Of a DNA stretch of 25,280 nt, positions 15,221-23,083 are shown piece after piece. Made by a program: the position numbers and the translations under genes. Position 1 is the stretch's first letter; the number at the start of each line of letters is the position of its first letter. This DNA is from an uncultured Erysipelotrichaceae bacterium (GTDB lineage Bacteria > Bacillota_I > Bacilli_A > Erysipelotrichales > Erysipelotrichaceae), in contig CALEMD010000143.1 in the NCBI GenBank assembly GCA_937902945.1, forward strand, positions 1-25,280, written 5' to 3'. The notes under the pieces are model-generated. The model was not told the origin of the DNA and made no database searches. It saw only the letters and a program-made list of their open reading frames with translations.

Positions 15221-15847
15221 CTATCTCAGATGGCTCTTCATCCGTCTTGCGGCATCAGCAGGATCTGCGGCAGTGCAGATAGCTCCGCCAACCACAATAA
15301 TTGCTGCACCTTCCTCAGCAATTGCATCAATAGTCGCAAGCTTCACGCCTCCAGCCACTGCACTTTCTGCATGCTTGATAACTTTGTTGACAATCTTCAG
15401 ATCCGCAAGCGGATCGGCACCTGTCTTCTGAATATCAAAGGCTGTATGCACACAGATGTAATCGACACCCATTTCATCAATCTCTGCAGCTCTTTCAGCA
15501 AGGTTCTTCACTTCAATCATGTCCACCATGATTTTTCTGCCATATTTCTTAGCGCTTCTAACGGCTCCTTCAATGGTAGCGTTATTGGACACACCGAGAA
15601 CCGTTGCTATATCTGCACCAGCCTCGAAGCACTTATCCGCTTCATACTCACCAGCATCCATGATCTTTACATCTGCGAGCACTTCTATATTTGGAAACTT
15701 CTGTTTGAATAAACGAACTGGTCTCATTCCTTCTTCTATAACAAAAGGTGTTCCTACTTCCGCAATATCAATAAACCCTTCCGTCTGTTCCAACAGTCTT
15801 TCACATTCCTCAATGCTCAGTGTGTCTAAAGCGGCCTGCAGTTTCAT
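15221..15847 (-). CDS. hxlA: 3-hexulose-6-phosphate synthase
   Basis: Aldol condensation of formaldehyde with ribulose 5-phosphate, or the reverse. 208 residues, a complete OMPDC-superfamily barrel. The D-x-K-x-x-D catalytic motif is intact in ADVKIMD (D59, K61, D64); EVGTPFVIEEG (30-40) and VHTAFD (about 133-138) are typical, as are the phosphate-binding stretches VAGGVK and VVGGAI. The related ulose-6-phosphate decarboxylases (UlaD) share the fold, but EVGTPF and the adjoining PHI gene favour HPS. Its ATG overlaps the manA stop by four bases. Confidence 0.92.
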   Translation of the reverse strand: MKLQAALDTLSIEECERLLEQTEGFIDIAEVGTPFVIEEGMRPVRLFKQKFPNIEVLADVKIMDAGEYEADKCFEAGADIATVLGVSNNATIEGAVRSAKKYGRKIMVDMIEVKNLAERAAEIDEMGVDYICVHTAFDIQKTGADPLADLKIVNKVIKHAESAVAGGVKLATIDAIAEEGAAIIVVGGAICTAADPADAARRMKSHLR

Positions 15848-16803
15848 CTGTCTTTTCCTCCTGTTTTGTTTCTATAAGACGCAAGGAACAGATCCAGTGT
15901 TCCTTCTATCTCAATCTCGCCGAATCCATCTGGCACAAGCAGTGTATTTCCCTGCTCTATATAATTGCCTTCAATGATCCCCTTGCCTTTAACACATGTG
16001 TAGAAAGCGAAGCGGTCAAATGCGAATGTTCCTTTTTCCTTTACCTGCAGTCTCTGCAAAGTATACAGTCCCGGTTCATCCACGTATCTAGTTATGTCTA
16101 TGCCATTTTCGTGAACTGGCTTGAACATTTCAAATTCAATCAGCTTGTCAGGAATATTCACATTCTCATAGACTGCTTCAGGCTGTATCTCTCTCTTTTT
16201 GCCAGTGGCAGGATCAATTCGATCATAGTCATATAAGCGCAGTGTGCAGTCCGCATTCCTGGATATGTTATAGGTCAGTACCTCTTTGCCTATGGCATGA
16301 AGTGTTCCTGTTGGAATATCAATATACCCGTCTTTTACTGCCAAGAGATATCTAAGCAGCTTGTCCCACTCCTTATTTTCAGTCCACTGAATGAATTCTT
16401 CTCTGCTTTTTGCATGATGCCCGAATTCAATCCTTCCGTCTTTTGGCGTATCAAGAATCACCCATGCTTCCGGTTTTCCTCGGCCGCCATTGTACTGTTT
16501 GGCAAAGGCATCATCGGGATGAATCTGGATTGAAAGATCTGCGGCTGGATCTAGAATATTCACTCGAATCGGCAGTTCTTCTGTATCACAGTTGAACCAG
16601 TCTGGTTCATCCTTATACAGTGCAGACAGCACAGTATTCAATTCTTCAATTCTGCAGTCCGCATGTCCTGGCAAAGCAACAGCGTTATACACTTCTCCAA
16701 GCGGTGCCACTTCTGTCTCATAGTGGAATTCATCAATCAGCCTTCTGCCCCCGCCCCACATGCGAGGTTCATAATGCGGAGATATCATTACAATCTTCTT
16801 CAT
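15844..16803 (-). CDS. manA: Mannose-6-phosphate isomerase, class I
   Basis: Zinc enzyme that interconverts mannose 6-phosphate and fructose 6-phosphate. 319 residues, typical of the short Bacillus form. Zinc ligands are visible: Q93 and H95 in IQIHPDD, E112 in GKPEAWVIL, and H169 in GTLHAIG. MWGGGRRL near the start is the usual substrate-side motif. The ATG directly follows the deoR TAA, with GGGAGGT upstream, so the two are co-transcribed. Together with HPS and PHI it connects mannose-6-P to ribulose-5-P. Confidence 0.93.
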   Translation of the reverse strand: MKKIVMISPHYEPRMWGGGRRLIDEFHYETEVAPLGEVYNAVALPGHADCRIEELNTVLSALYKDEPDWFNCDTEELPIRVNILDPAADLSIQIHPDDAFAKQYNGGRGKPEAWVILDTPKDGRIEFGHHAKSREEFIQWTENKEWDKLLRYLLAVKDGYIDIPTGTLHAIGKEVLTYNISRNADCTLRLYDYDRIDPATGKKREIQPEAVYENVNIPDKLIEFEMFKPVHENGIDITRYVDEPGLYTLQRLQVKEKGTFAFDRFAFYTCVKGKGIIEGNYIEQGNTLLVPDGFGEIEIEGTLDLFLASYRNKTGGKDR

Positions 16804-17559
16804 TTATACCTCCCGTATATCGCGTATCTTCACTCTTTCACGATCTGCCTGTTTCAGATGACTATCTGTAATCAGTATGTCAAAGTCCCTAAACTGGGCG
16901 TATTGGAATGGGCCTGTCATATCAAATTTCGAACTGTCACTCATCAGCACATTCATTTCACTGTTTCGTATTGCTTCTTTATCAATAGGTATTTCATCTG
17001 TTGCAAGAGTGCATGGACCATCTGCCCCTCGGCATCCATTCATGCCGCTGAAGCTTATGTCAAAATGTATCTCCGATACCATTTCCCTTGCACTTTCGCC
17101 GGAGAGACTTCTGCCAATACGATGATAATAGCCACCTAGAAGGATGATCTTATGAGGCCCTGAGGCAAGTGTTTCAATCATGTCCAACGAAGTAGTCACA
17201 ACCGTCAGGTTTTTTCTTAGGACCAGCATTCTGCCTAGATACAGCGGTGTGCTAGAAGCACCGAAGTACAGCACCATATCATCTTTAATCAGTTCAAATG
17301 CTGCTTCTGATATTGCTTTCTTTACATCTGTATTTTCCTGCATGCGGATGTCCATCGGCATTTCAGTGTTCCCTGTTCTCAGAGCCGCACCGCCATGCTT
17401 TCGAAACAGAAAGCCTTTCTGCTCAAGATAATTCAGATCGGTTCGAATTGTTTCCGGAGTCACATGCAGAGCTTCAGCCAATTCTTCTACTTTGACACTT
17501 TCCTGCCGAATGAGAATCTTCTGTATTTCACTTCGTCTATCCTGATTCTTTTTGCTCAT
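16804..17559 (-). CDS. DeoR-family sugar-phosphate-responsive repressor
   Basis: 251 residues. The N-terminal DeoR helix-turn-helix is clear (RRSEIQKILIRQESVKVEELA, then VTPETIRTDLNYLEQKGF), followed by RKHGGAAL. The C-terminal DeoRC domain binds a phosphosugar; YFGASST, TSLDM and LLGGYYHR are typical of it. As the first gene of the manA-hxlA-hxlB operon it most likely controls that operon. GGAGGA stands before the ATG at 17559. Direct repeats upstream are candidate binding sites. Confidence 0.9.
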   Translation of the reverse strand: MSKKNQDRRSEIQKILIRQESVKVEELAEALHVTPETIRTDLNYLEQKGFLFRKHGGAALRTGNTEMPMDIRMQENTDVKKAISEAAFELIKDDMVLYFGASSTPLYLGRMLVLRKNLTVVTTSLDMIETLASGPHKIILLGGYYHRIGRSLSGESAREMVSEIHFDISFSGMNGCRGADGPCTLATDEIPIDKEAIRNSEMNVLMSDSSKFDMTGPFQYAQFRDFDILITDSHLKQADRERVKIRDIREV

Positions 17560-17606
17560 ATTCTGTCCTCCTTCACCCTCATCCTATCAATCCAAAAATT
17601 TTATGC

Positions 17607-17666
17607 AATATCAAACCTGCATTTTTTCGATTCAAAAGGAATTATCTTCTATTCCAAAGAGATTAT
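17607..17666 (-). promoter_or_regulatory. deoR operon promoter with two direct repeats spaced 21 bases
   Basis: ATTCAAAAGGAATTAT (17630-17645) and ATTCCAAAGAGATTAT (17651-17666) agree at 13 of 16 positions and repeat at exactly 21 bases, two helical turns, as known for DeoR-family operators. A minus-strand promoter, -35 TTGAAT (17630-17635) and -10 GATATT (17607-17612) with a 17-base spacer, overlaps the first copy. The rest of the 17560-17771 gap is A/T-rich with nothing I can name. Confidence 0.45.
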
Positions 17667-17771
17667 TCTTTTGTTCTGCTATATTTCAAAACACAAAAGA
17701 AAAACCAGAACATACAGTCCAGGTTATTTTGTTTCCATCCACCACACCACTTTTGGTGATACCAGTACCGG

Positions 17772-18905
17772 TTATTCTGATTCTTTCTTGTTTTTATCTT
17801 CTTCAATCTGCTGCGTATCTACAGGATCTTCATGATCTATCATCTTTGGCCATCCAAACAGCTTATTCAGCATGCTTAGTACAGGATGCCATTTAGGATT
17901 GATCATACCGGTATATTCCACAAATATATCTGACAGTATCAGCAGTGCTATGACCACCAGCATTCCTGCTTTAGGATAGAAGTAGCTGAGTATTGCCGCC
18001 CCTGCAAATAATGCAGTGACCGCATACAGAATAAGCACTGTTTTCTGATGCCCCAGCTTCAGTTTAAACATCAATATATGATGCAGATGTCCTCTGTCTG
18101 CTTCAAATACTTTCTGACCCTTCATCTTTCTTCGTACAATTGCAATCAGCGTATCGCTGATCGGAATAAAGAGAATCAGAATTGGGAAACCCAATGTAAT
18201 CAAAGCGGTTGTCTTGAATCCCAATAGAGATATGCAGGCAATTGTGAAGCCTAAGAACTGTGCGCCGCAGTCACCGACAAATATAGAAGCAGGATGGAAA
18301 TTATAAGGCAGGAACCCAAGAATCGCCCCTGAAAGACAAAGTGCAAGAATGCATATGTCTCTTCTGCCCATAAAGAATCCAAGCAGGCCGATTGTGCAGG
18401 TGACAATAAACGATATGCCGCAGGACAATCCATCCAATCCATCAATCAGGTTTATGGCATTTGTAATACCTACAATCCAGAAGAATGAAAGTCCGTATGT
18501 AACAAGCGGATTGCTTATATACCAGTTGAAGATCTGTATTTCCTTCAGCACAACTTCACCCATTGTCATAGCCACAACAGCGCCGGCCACTTCAAACAGC
18601 AGCTTCTGCCAAGGTTTCAGATCATAGATATCATCGAGCAATGCACCAAGAAATACAATCATGCCGCCAAGAAGAATGCCATTCAATGTATCATCTGCAC
18701 TCCACAGAATTGCCATGGACATCATAAAAGCTAAGAATATGGCAACTCCGCCCATGCGGACAATGTGCCCACGATGCACAGTACGCTGATTCTCTACAGC
18801 ATATATGCCTAGCTTCAGACCGATTTTCTTGCATATAGGAACCAGCAGAAGACTGATTATAAAAGGAAGCGCGAAATAAGGCAGTGCACCTTTGATTAAA
18901 TTCAT
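17772..18905 (-). CDS. tagO: Undecaprenyl-phosphate GlcNAc-1-phosphate transferase (TagO/WecA family)
   Basis: Integral membrane enzyme that moves GlcNAc-1-P from UDP-GlcNAc to undecaprenyl phosphate, the first step of teichoic acid or other wall polymer synthesis. 377 residues with about 10-11 hydrophobic helices. Signature motifs: LLDDIYDL (89-96, D91/D92), NAINLIDGLDGL (149-160), FVGDCGAQFLG (209-219), and HLHH at 273-276, which marks the TagO/WecA branch rather than MraY. The last 25 residues are an acidic and lysine-rich cytoplasmic tail. It has its own promoter after a terminator. Confidence 0.92.
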   Translation of the reverse strand: MNLIKGALPYFALPFIISLLLVPICKKIGLKLGIYAVENQRTVHRGHIVRMGGVAIFLAFMMSMAILWSADDTLNGILLGGMIVFLGALLDDIYDLKPWQKLLFEVAGAVVAMTMGEVVLKEIQIFNWYISNPLVTYGLSFFWIVGITNAINLIDGLDGLSCGISFIVTCTIGLLGFFMGRRDICILALCLSGAILGFLPYNFHPASIFVGDCGAQFLGFTIACISLLGFKTTALITLGFPILILFIPISDTLIAIVRRKMKGQKVFEADRGHLHHILMFKLKLGHQKTVLILYAVTALFAGAAILSYFYPKAGMLVVIALLILSDIFVEYTGMINPKWHPVLSMLNKLFGWPKMIDHEDPVDTQQIEEDKNKKESE

Positions 18906-18933
18906 ATGAATGCTTCCTTTCTTTTTCTAAGAA

Positions 18934-18942
18934 ATTATATCA
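18934..18942 (-). promoter_or_regulatory. Extended -10 promoter for tagO
   Basis: TGATATAAT on the minus strand with only a weak -35 (TGAAAA). Start predicted near 18927, about 22 bases before the tagO ATG. It lies immediately after the upstream terminator. Confidence 0.55.
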
Positions 18943-18944
18943 TA

Positions 18945-18967
18945 CAAGAAAAGCACTTTTCAGTGCT
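18945..18967 (-). terminator. Intrinsic terminator after upp-ywzB
   Basis: On the minus strand AGCACT-GAAA-AGTGCT forms a 6-bp stem with a stable GAAA loop, followed by TTTCTTG. It starts six bases after the stop of the small membrane protein gene. Confidence 0.7.
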
Positions 18968-18972
18968 CTTCA

Positions 18973-19170
18973 TTATGCCCAATATAAGAATGCAAGAATA
19001 AACTGTCCTGACAGATATGCAAGTGATATTGTTAACAGAAAATACAAAAGCCTTGCCTCTGTCACATGCCCTGCTTTGAGGATCTTTTCAAAATTGAATG
19101 CATTCATTGCATAGAAGCTTGCTAGAAAACAGAGTATATATACAGCCGCTTTCAGAAAGAACTGTGACAT
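18973..19170 (-). CDS. DUF1146 (YwzB-like) small membrane protein
   Basis: 65 residues, two hydrophobic helices (about 5-22 and 42-63) joined by a short loop containing MNAFNFEKILKAG, the DUF1146 pattern. Function is unknown; in Bacillus ywzB lies a little downstream of the upp-atp region, so the location fits. The ATG overlaps the upp stop by one base (TAATG), so translation is coupled to upp. Confidence 0.78.
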   Translation of the reverse strand: MSQFFLKAAVYILCFLASFYAMNAFNFEKILKAGHVTEARLLYFLLTISLAYLSGQFILAFLYWA

Positions 19171-19790
19171 TATTTTGTTCCGAAGATTCTGTCTCCGGCA
19201 TCGCCAAGTCCTGGAACTATATAGCCGATATCATTCAGCTTCTCGTCCATTGCGGCCAGATAGATATCCACATCCGGATATTCTTTCTGAACTGCTTCAG
19301 CACCTTCAGGTGCGCCTACTAGGCAGACCAGTTTGATATTCTTTGCGCCGCGCTTCTTGATCATCTGTATAGCCGCAAGAGCACTTCCTCCTGTTGCCAG
19401 CATCGGATCCACAATCATTACTACAGAATGTTCAAGATCTTTCGGAAACTTAGCAAAATATTCATGCGGTTCCAACGTTTCTTCATCACGATACAGTCCG
19501 ATAAAGCCAACCTTTGCAGTAGGCACCAATCTGCGAATGCCATCCAACAAGCCTATTCCAGCTCTTAGAATAGGAACAATGACAACTTCCTTGCTGAGCT
19601 GGTAGCCTGTACATTTGGCCATCGGTGTTTCAATTTCAATCGGCTCAACCGGTAAATCACGGCATACTTCATATGCCATCAACTCTGCAATTTCATCCAG
19701 ATTCTCACGGAAATCTTTCGTGCACGTCTCTTTCTTACGCATCTGAGTCAGTTTATGCGTAATCAGGGGATGATTCAGTACTTTCAGCAT
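19170..19790 (-). CDS. upp: Uracil phosphoribosyltransferase
   Basis: Pyrimidine salvage: uracil plus PRPP gives UMP. The start is ATG 19790, with GGAGG seven bases upstream, giving 206 residues, the normal length. A longer frame reaches 19847 but that codon lies inside the -35 box of the gene's own promoter. The PRPP loop is VDPMLATGGSA, the uracil-binding C-terminus is GLGDAGDRIFGT, and VPILRAGIGLLDG is also typical. Confidence 0.96.
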   Translation of the reverse strand: MLKVLNHPLITHKLTQMRKKETCTKDFRENLDEIAELMAYEVCRDLPVEPIEIETPMAKCTGYQLSKEVVIVPILRAGIGLLDGIRRLVPTAKVGFIGLYRDEETLEPHEYFAKFPKDLEHSVVMIVDPMLATGGSALAAIQMIKKRGAKNIKLVCLVGAPEGAEAVQKEYPDVDIYLAAMDEKLNDIGYIVPGLGDAGDRIFGTK

Positions 19791-19818
19791 CTTGCGTCCT
19801 CCTGTTTTTTCTGAAACA

Positions 19819-19847
19819 ATCATAATGAATTCTGGCTCACAATTCAA
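19819..19847 (-). promoter_or_regulatory. upp promoter
   Basis: Minus-strand -35 TTGAAT (19842-19847) and -10 TATGAT (19819-19824) with an exact 17-base spacer. Transcription should start near 19812, about 22 bases before the ATG. No pyrimidine-attenuator structure was recognised. Confidence 0.65.
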
Positions 19848-19907
19848 TGATTGAGGCCTGTTTTTTTCTTCTTGCGCGATATTTTGCTCTTCTGCACATG
19901 ACTTTCA

Positions 19908-19937
19908 TTGAAACTGCGTCTTTTCAAAATGTATACT
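19908..19937 (+). promoter_or_regulatory. Promoter of the UGT-like gene, predicting a leaderless mRNA
   Basis: -35 TTGAAA (19908-19913) and -10 TATACT (19932-19937), 18-base spacer. Six bases separate the -10 box from the ATG at 19944, so the transcript should begin at or next to the A of the start codon. Confidence 0.55.
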
Positions 19938-19943
19938 ATTACT

Positions 19944-21056
19944 ATGAAAGTACTGATTGTTCCAGCAATTCTGCAGCCTGAATATGATACAGCCTGGTTT
20001 CTGACTCAAAACATGGCTGATCTGTCTTTGACTCGCAAGGGCTGGAAAATCGGCGTGTGTTCTTCTCAGGCTGGTTCCATTAAGAACGCAGTCTGCTACC
20101 CCGCCCCCAAGCCTTCATCCTTTCATCTGAACAGAGTGTTTTCTGCCAGTACCAGAACATATGAACAAGCCATGTACAGCAGCGGTCTGTCAGATGCTGC
20201 ATATTTAAAAAATGACCTGCAATGCATCGAGCAGGCAATCGAGAGCTTTCATCCTGATATTGTATTCACCATCAACCGCACTGCTGCTGTACTAGCATGC
20301 CGCAGTCATAATATTCCTTGCTGGGGATATGTTCACCCGGGTATGCTGAGAGGAAGAAGAGCACCTGTCAAATGTCTTGAAGATCTGAATCAGCTGCTTC
20401 GTGACAATCAGTATGAACAGATATTCAGAATCTTTGAACTCTATGAAAAGATTGACCACCGCATCAGCTTTGGCTTTGAATGGCCAGCAAGTCTTTCCGC
20501 AAGCCAGATTGATACAATTGGCTGCATGAGCATTTTTCCTCTTCAGAAAGCTAAGACTGCAAAGCTGTGTATCTTCCTCAGCCACTCCCCATTGCGCAAA
20601 AGTGAATTAAAAAAACTTCTCTGCAGTTCTTTTAAAGGTGCTCCATATCAGGTTTATGCATGGTATCCAGACTGTCAGACACAGACAATAGACAATATGC
20701 ATTTCATGGCAGATCTGAGAATCAGTGTGCTGCCTGGAAGTATTGCCTGCATCCATGATGGCGAAGACTATGTATTCAACCAGTGTCTGAACAGCGGACT
20801 TCCGCAGTTTGTTTTAAATGGCCCTCACTGTATGCGAGCATACAATGCATTTTCTGTGCAGCACATGAAAAATGGACTCATGATGAGCGAAGAAGATCTG
20901 TCCATGCAGTCCCTATATGAAACATTCCGCAAGATAACTGCAGATGATTCCTATGATATTTATGCTATGCAGTATGCATCCTATTTAAGAACCCGCAAAG
21001 ATCTTTCCTACTTAGCAGACATAATGGAAATATCTGTTTCATTGAAAACTCTGTAA
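19944..21056 (+). CDS. Putative GT-B (UGT-like) glycosyltransferase
   Basis: 370 residues from the ATG at 19944. A TTG at 19908 is in frame but belongs to the -35 box, and the chosen start puts the first beta strand (MKVLIVPAIL) at the N-terminus, as in GT-B enzymes. The region HDGEDYVFNQCLNSGLPQF followed by RAYNAFSV and KNGLMM follows the donor-site pattern of the UGT/MGT family, but the usual HGG is HDG and the conserved acidic-Gln pair is absent. NRTAAVLACRSHNIPCWGYVHPG resembles the acceptor-side lobe. No signal peptide. Donor and acceptor are unknown; degenerate motifs leave activity uncertain. It runs against its neighbours and ends at a strong hairpin. Confidence 0.6.
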   Translation: MKVLIVPAILQPEYDTAWFLTQNMADLSLTRKGWKIGVCSSQAGSIKNAVCYPAPKPSSFHLNRVFSASTRTYEQAMYSSGLSDAAYLKNDLQCIEQAIESFHPDIVFTINRTAAVLACRSHNIPCWGYVHPGMLRGRRAPVKCLEDLNQLLRDNQYEQIFRIFELYEKIDHRISFGFEWPASLSASQIDTIGCMSIFPLQKAKTAKLCIFLSHSPLRKSELKKLLCSSFKGAPYQVYAWYPDCQTQTIDNMHFMADLRISVLPGSIACIHDGEDYVFNQCLNSGLPQFVLNGPHCMRAYNAFSVQHMKNGLMMSEEDLSMQSLYETFRKITADDSYDIYAMQYASYLRTRKDLSYLADIMEISVSLKTL

Positions 21057-21108
21057 TGATTTCTGCATGCTATACAGCAGTATGAACCAGCCTTCTATCT
21101 GCATATGC

Positions 21109-21153
21109 AAAGTGATGCAAGTCCCTAGAAACAAGGACCTGCATCACTTTTTT
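21109..21153 (+). terminator. Strong intrinsic terminator between the UGT-like gene and glyA
   Basis: AAAGTGATGCAAGTCC (21109-21124) pairs with GGACCTGCATCACTTT (21135-21150), 15 of 16 positions, with T6 following on the plus strand. It lies between two convergent genes and may also stop glyA transcription, though the minus-strand T-run is short. Confidence 0.88.
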
Positions 21154-21170
21154 CAATCATCAATCAAGAT

Positions 21171-22025
21171 TTAAAGAACAGGATAGCGATCTGTCAGTTC
21201 GACAACTTCCTGGGCAATTCTCTTCTTGATATCCTCGTCATTGATATTCTTCAATACTTCACTGATCCATTCTGCTACCTGGACGAATTCTTTTTCTTTG
21301 AAGCCGCGAGAAGTCATAGCAGCTGTGCCAATGCGCAGACCGCTTGTCACCGATGGTTTCTCAGTATCAAATGGAATGGCATTCTTATTCACTGTAATAT
21401 GCACTTCATCCAATGCTGCTTCAGCATCTGCTCCGCTGACCCCGATAGAATTCTTGACATCAACCAGCACCAGATGATTATCCGTTCCGCCGGATACCAA
21501 TCTGAATCCTTCTTTCTGCAGTGTTTCTGCCAATACCTGACAGTTGCTCAGCAGCTGATTGATGTAATCTTTGAATTCCGGCTGCATAGCTTCGTAAAGA
21601 CAGGCTGCTTTTGCGGCAACGATGTGACAGAGAGGTCCGCCTTGAATTCCTGGGAATATAGACTTGTCTATCTGCTTTGCATATGCCTCTTTGCAAAGAA
21701 TCATTCCTCCGCGCGGTCCGCGCAGAGTCTTATGTGTAGTGGTTGTCACAAAGTCTGCATAAGGAACAGGGCTCATATGTCTTCCGGCCGCAACCAGTCC
21801 TGCAATATGCGCCATATCGACCATCAGCAGTGCTCCGCAGTCATCAGCTATAGAGCGGAATTCCTTAAAGTCGATCTCTCTAGCATATGCACTTGCGCCT
21901 GCCACAATCAGCTTCGGCTGTACTTCCTTGGCAATCCTTCTTACTTCATCATAATTCAGACGTTCTGTTTCTTTATCAACTCCATAGGAATGGAATTCAT
22001 ATAATTTTCCTGAAAAAGAGACCAT
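21171..22025 (-). pseudogene. glyA: Serine hydroxymethyltransferase, C-terminal fragment (frameshifted glyA)
   Basis: Carries about the last 282 residues of SHMT, which makes glycine and methylene-tetrahydrofolate from serine. FSGKLYEFHSYGVDKETERL, MVDMAHIAGLVAAG, the PLP lysine in TTTHKTLRGPRGG (K99 of this fragment) and SGLRIGTAAMTSRG are all intact. The apparent ATG at 22025 is only a codon read in the shifted frame. The 5' part of the gene is in another frame and overlaps by 29 bases. Joining the two would restore a roughly 406-residue protein lacking two or three residues of the usual HLTHGSPV loop. Everything outside the junction looks well preserved, so the break is recent, or is an artefact of sequencing or assembly. 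Confidence 0.88.
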
Positions 22026-22383
22026 GTGTCAGATGTCCGCCAGCCGCAAGATCCATGCCTAAAACTCTATCGCCCGGCTGCAGGCAGCTGAAGTAAACAC
22101 CCATGTTTGCCTGTGATCCAGAATGCGGCTGCACATTGGCATGATCTGCACCAAACAGCGCACACGCTCTATCTCTTGCAAGATTCTCTACAATATCCAC
22201 ATTGACACAGCCGCCATAATATCTGTGTCCCGGATACCCTTCTGCGTATTTGTTTGTAAGAATGCTGCCGGCTGCTTCTCTGACTTCCTTTGAACAGTAG
22301 TTTTCTGATGCGATGAGTTCAATGTTGTTCTTCTGTCTGCTGCTTTCCTGCTGAATCGCTTGTTCAAGTTCTCTGTCTAGCAT
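21997..22383 (-). pseudogene. glyA: Serine hydroxymethyltransferase, N-terminal fragment (frameshifted glyA)
   Basis: The genuine start of glyA: ATG 22383 after AGGAGGG. Residues 1-121 match SHMT (ELIASENYCSKEVREAAGS, NKYAEGYPGHRYYGGC, QPHSGSQANMGVYF, LAAGGHLTHG); after G121 the frame shifts and ends with LFFRKII and TGA. SHMT normally continues SPV(N/S)FSGKLY. Codons for HG are followed by CTCT and then in-frame TTTTCAGGA, so eight bases seem to be missing. It follows tsaC by 22 bases in one transcription unit. Confidence 0.88.
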
Positions 22384-22405
22384 GGCTGCCCTCCTATTTG
22401 GCTTC

Positions 22406-23005
22406 CTATTTGCCTAACACTCGCTGAATCTGTTCTTCACTGATCGGTCCCTGTCTAAGTATTCGTATGTTAGGACTGGTGCAATCAATAATCGTACTGG
22501 CTTTGCCAAATGATGGCTGGCCTTTCAATATGCCATCAAGATCTGGGCACGCCTGTTCTATCTCCTCTATGCTCTGACATACGGGCTGTCCTGATTGGTT
22601 TGCACTTGTCATGAACAGCGGTCCCGTTTTTTCAATAAGATTCTTCAGCTGATCGCTTGTTGCCAATCGCACCGCAACCGTCGGCAGACCGCCATTGATA
22701 TATGCAGGCAGATCTTCTTTCTTTTTCAGTATGACTGTTCCGGGTCCCGGCAATAATGAAGTCATGATCTTTCGGCCTGTTTCCTCAATGAGTGCAAACT
22801 CTTCAACCTGATTGATATCTGCCGCCATAATAGGAAATGCTTTGTCCAACGGTCTATGCTTTATATCCCGAAGTCTTTCCTGAGCTGCTTCCGACTGCAT
22901 TCTGCAGCAGACTCCAAACACTGTATCCGTTGCGACCGCAATGACTCCATCATGAGTTAATACTTCAGCGGCTGAATCTACTTCATTTTCAGAAAATATT
23001 TTCAT
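22406..23005 (-). CDS. tsaC: L-threonylcarbamoyladenylate synthase (TsaC/YrdC type)
   Basis: Makes threonylcarbamoyl-AMP from threonine, bicarbonate and ATP for the t6A37 modification of ANN-decoding tRNAs. 199 residues, the single-domain form without the extra Sua5 C-terminal domain. Motifs: TDTVFGV (27-33), IKHRPLDKAFPIM (48-60, K49 and R51 for ATP), LLPGPGTVIL, VAVRLATS and TSANQSG. Start ATG 23005 with a weak AGAAG ribosome site. In Bacillus tsaC (ywlC) also lies between prfA-prmC and glyA. Confidence 0.94.
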   Translation of the reverse strand: MKIFSENEVDSAAEVLTHDGVIAVATDTVFGVCCRMQSEAAQERLRDIKHRPLDKAFPIMAADINQVEEFALIEETGRKIMTSLLPGPGTVILKKKEDLPAYINGGLPTVAVRLATSDQLKNLIEKTGPLFMTSANQSGQPVCQSIEEIEQACPDLDGILKGQPSFGKASTIIDCTSPNIRILRQGPISEEQIQRVLGK

Positions 23006-23083
23006 AGTATCTTCTTTCTTATTTCATTCTACCATCTCGTGCAGTATGATTATACCGTAATTATTGAATACGGAGGTAGACAC

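Noticed and set aside
17748..17761. Possible terminator hairpin CACCA-AAAG-TGGTG after tagO
   Set aside because: Five-base stem with no T-run; too weak to call.
19791..19847. N-terminal extension of Upp to 19847
   Set aside because: The codon falls inside a 17-spaced -35/-10 promoter, and 19790 has an ideal GGAGG and gives the standard length.
21997..22025. Programmed ribosomal frameshift in glyA
   Set aside because: Possible in principle, but no pseudoknot or classic slippery heptamer is visible and two or three conserved residues would still be missing, so mutation or artefact is more likely.
23049..23054. TATAAT as the tsaC promoter
   Set aside because: A good -10 on the minus strand, but no -35 or TG extension could be found; left uncalled.
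23039..23083. Upstream ATG for threonine aldolase at 23039
   Set aside because: No ribosome site; the family N-terminus begins at the ATG 23084 behind GGAGG.
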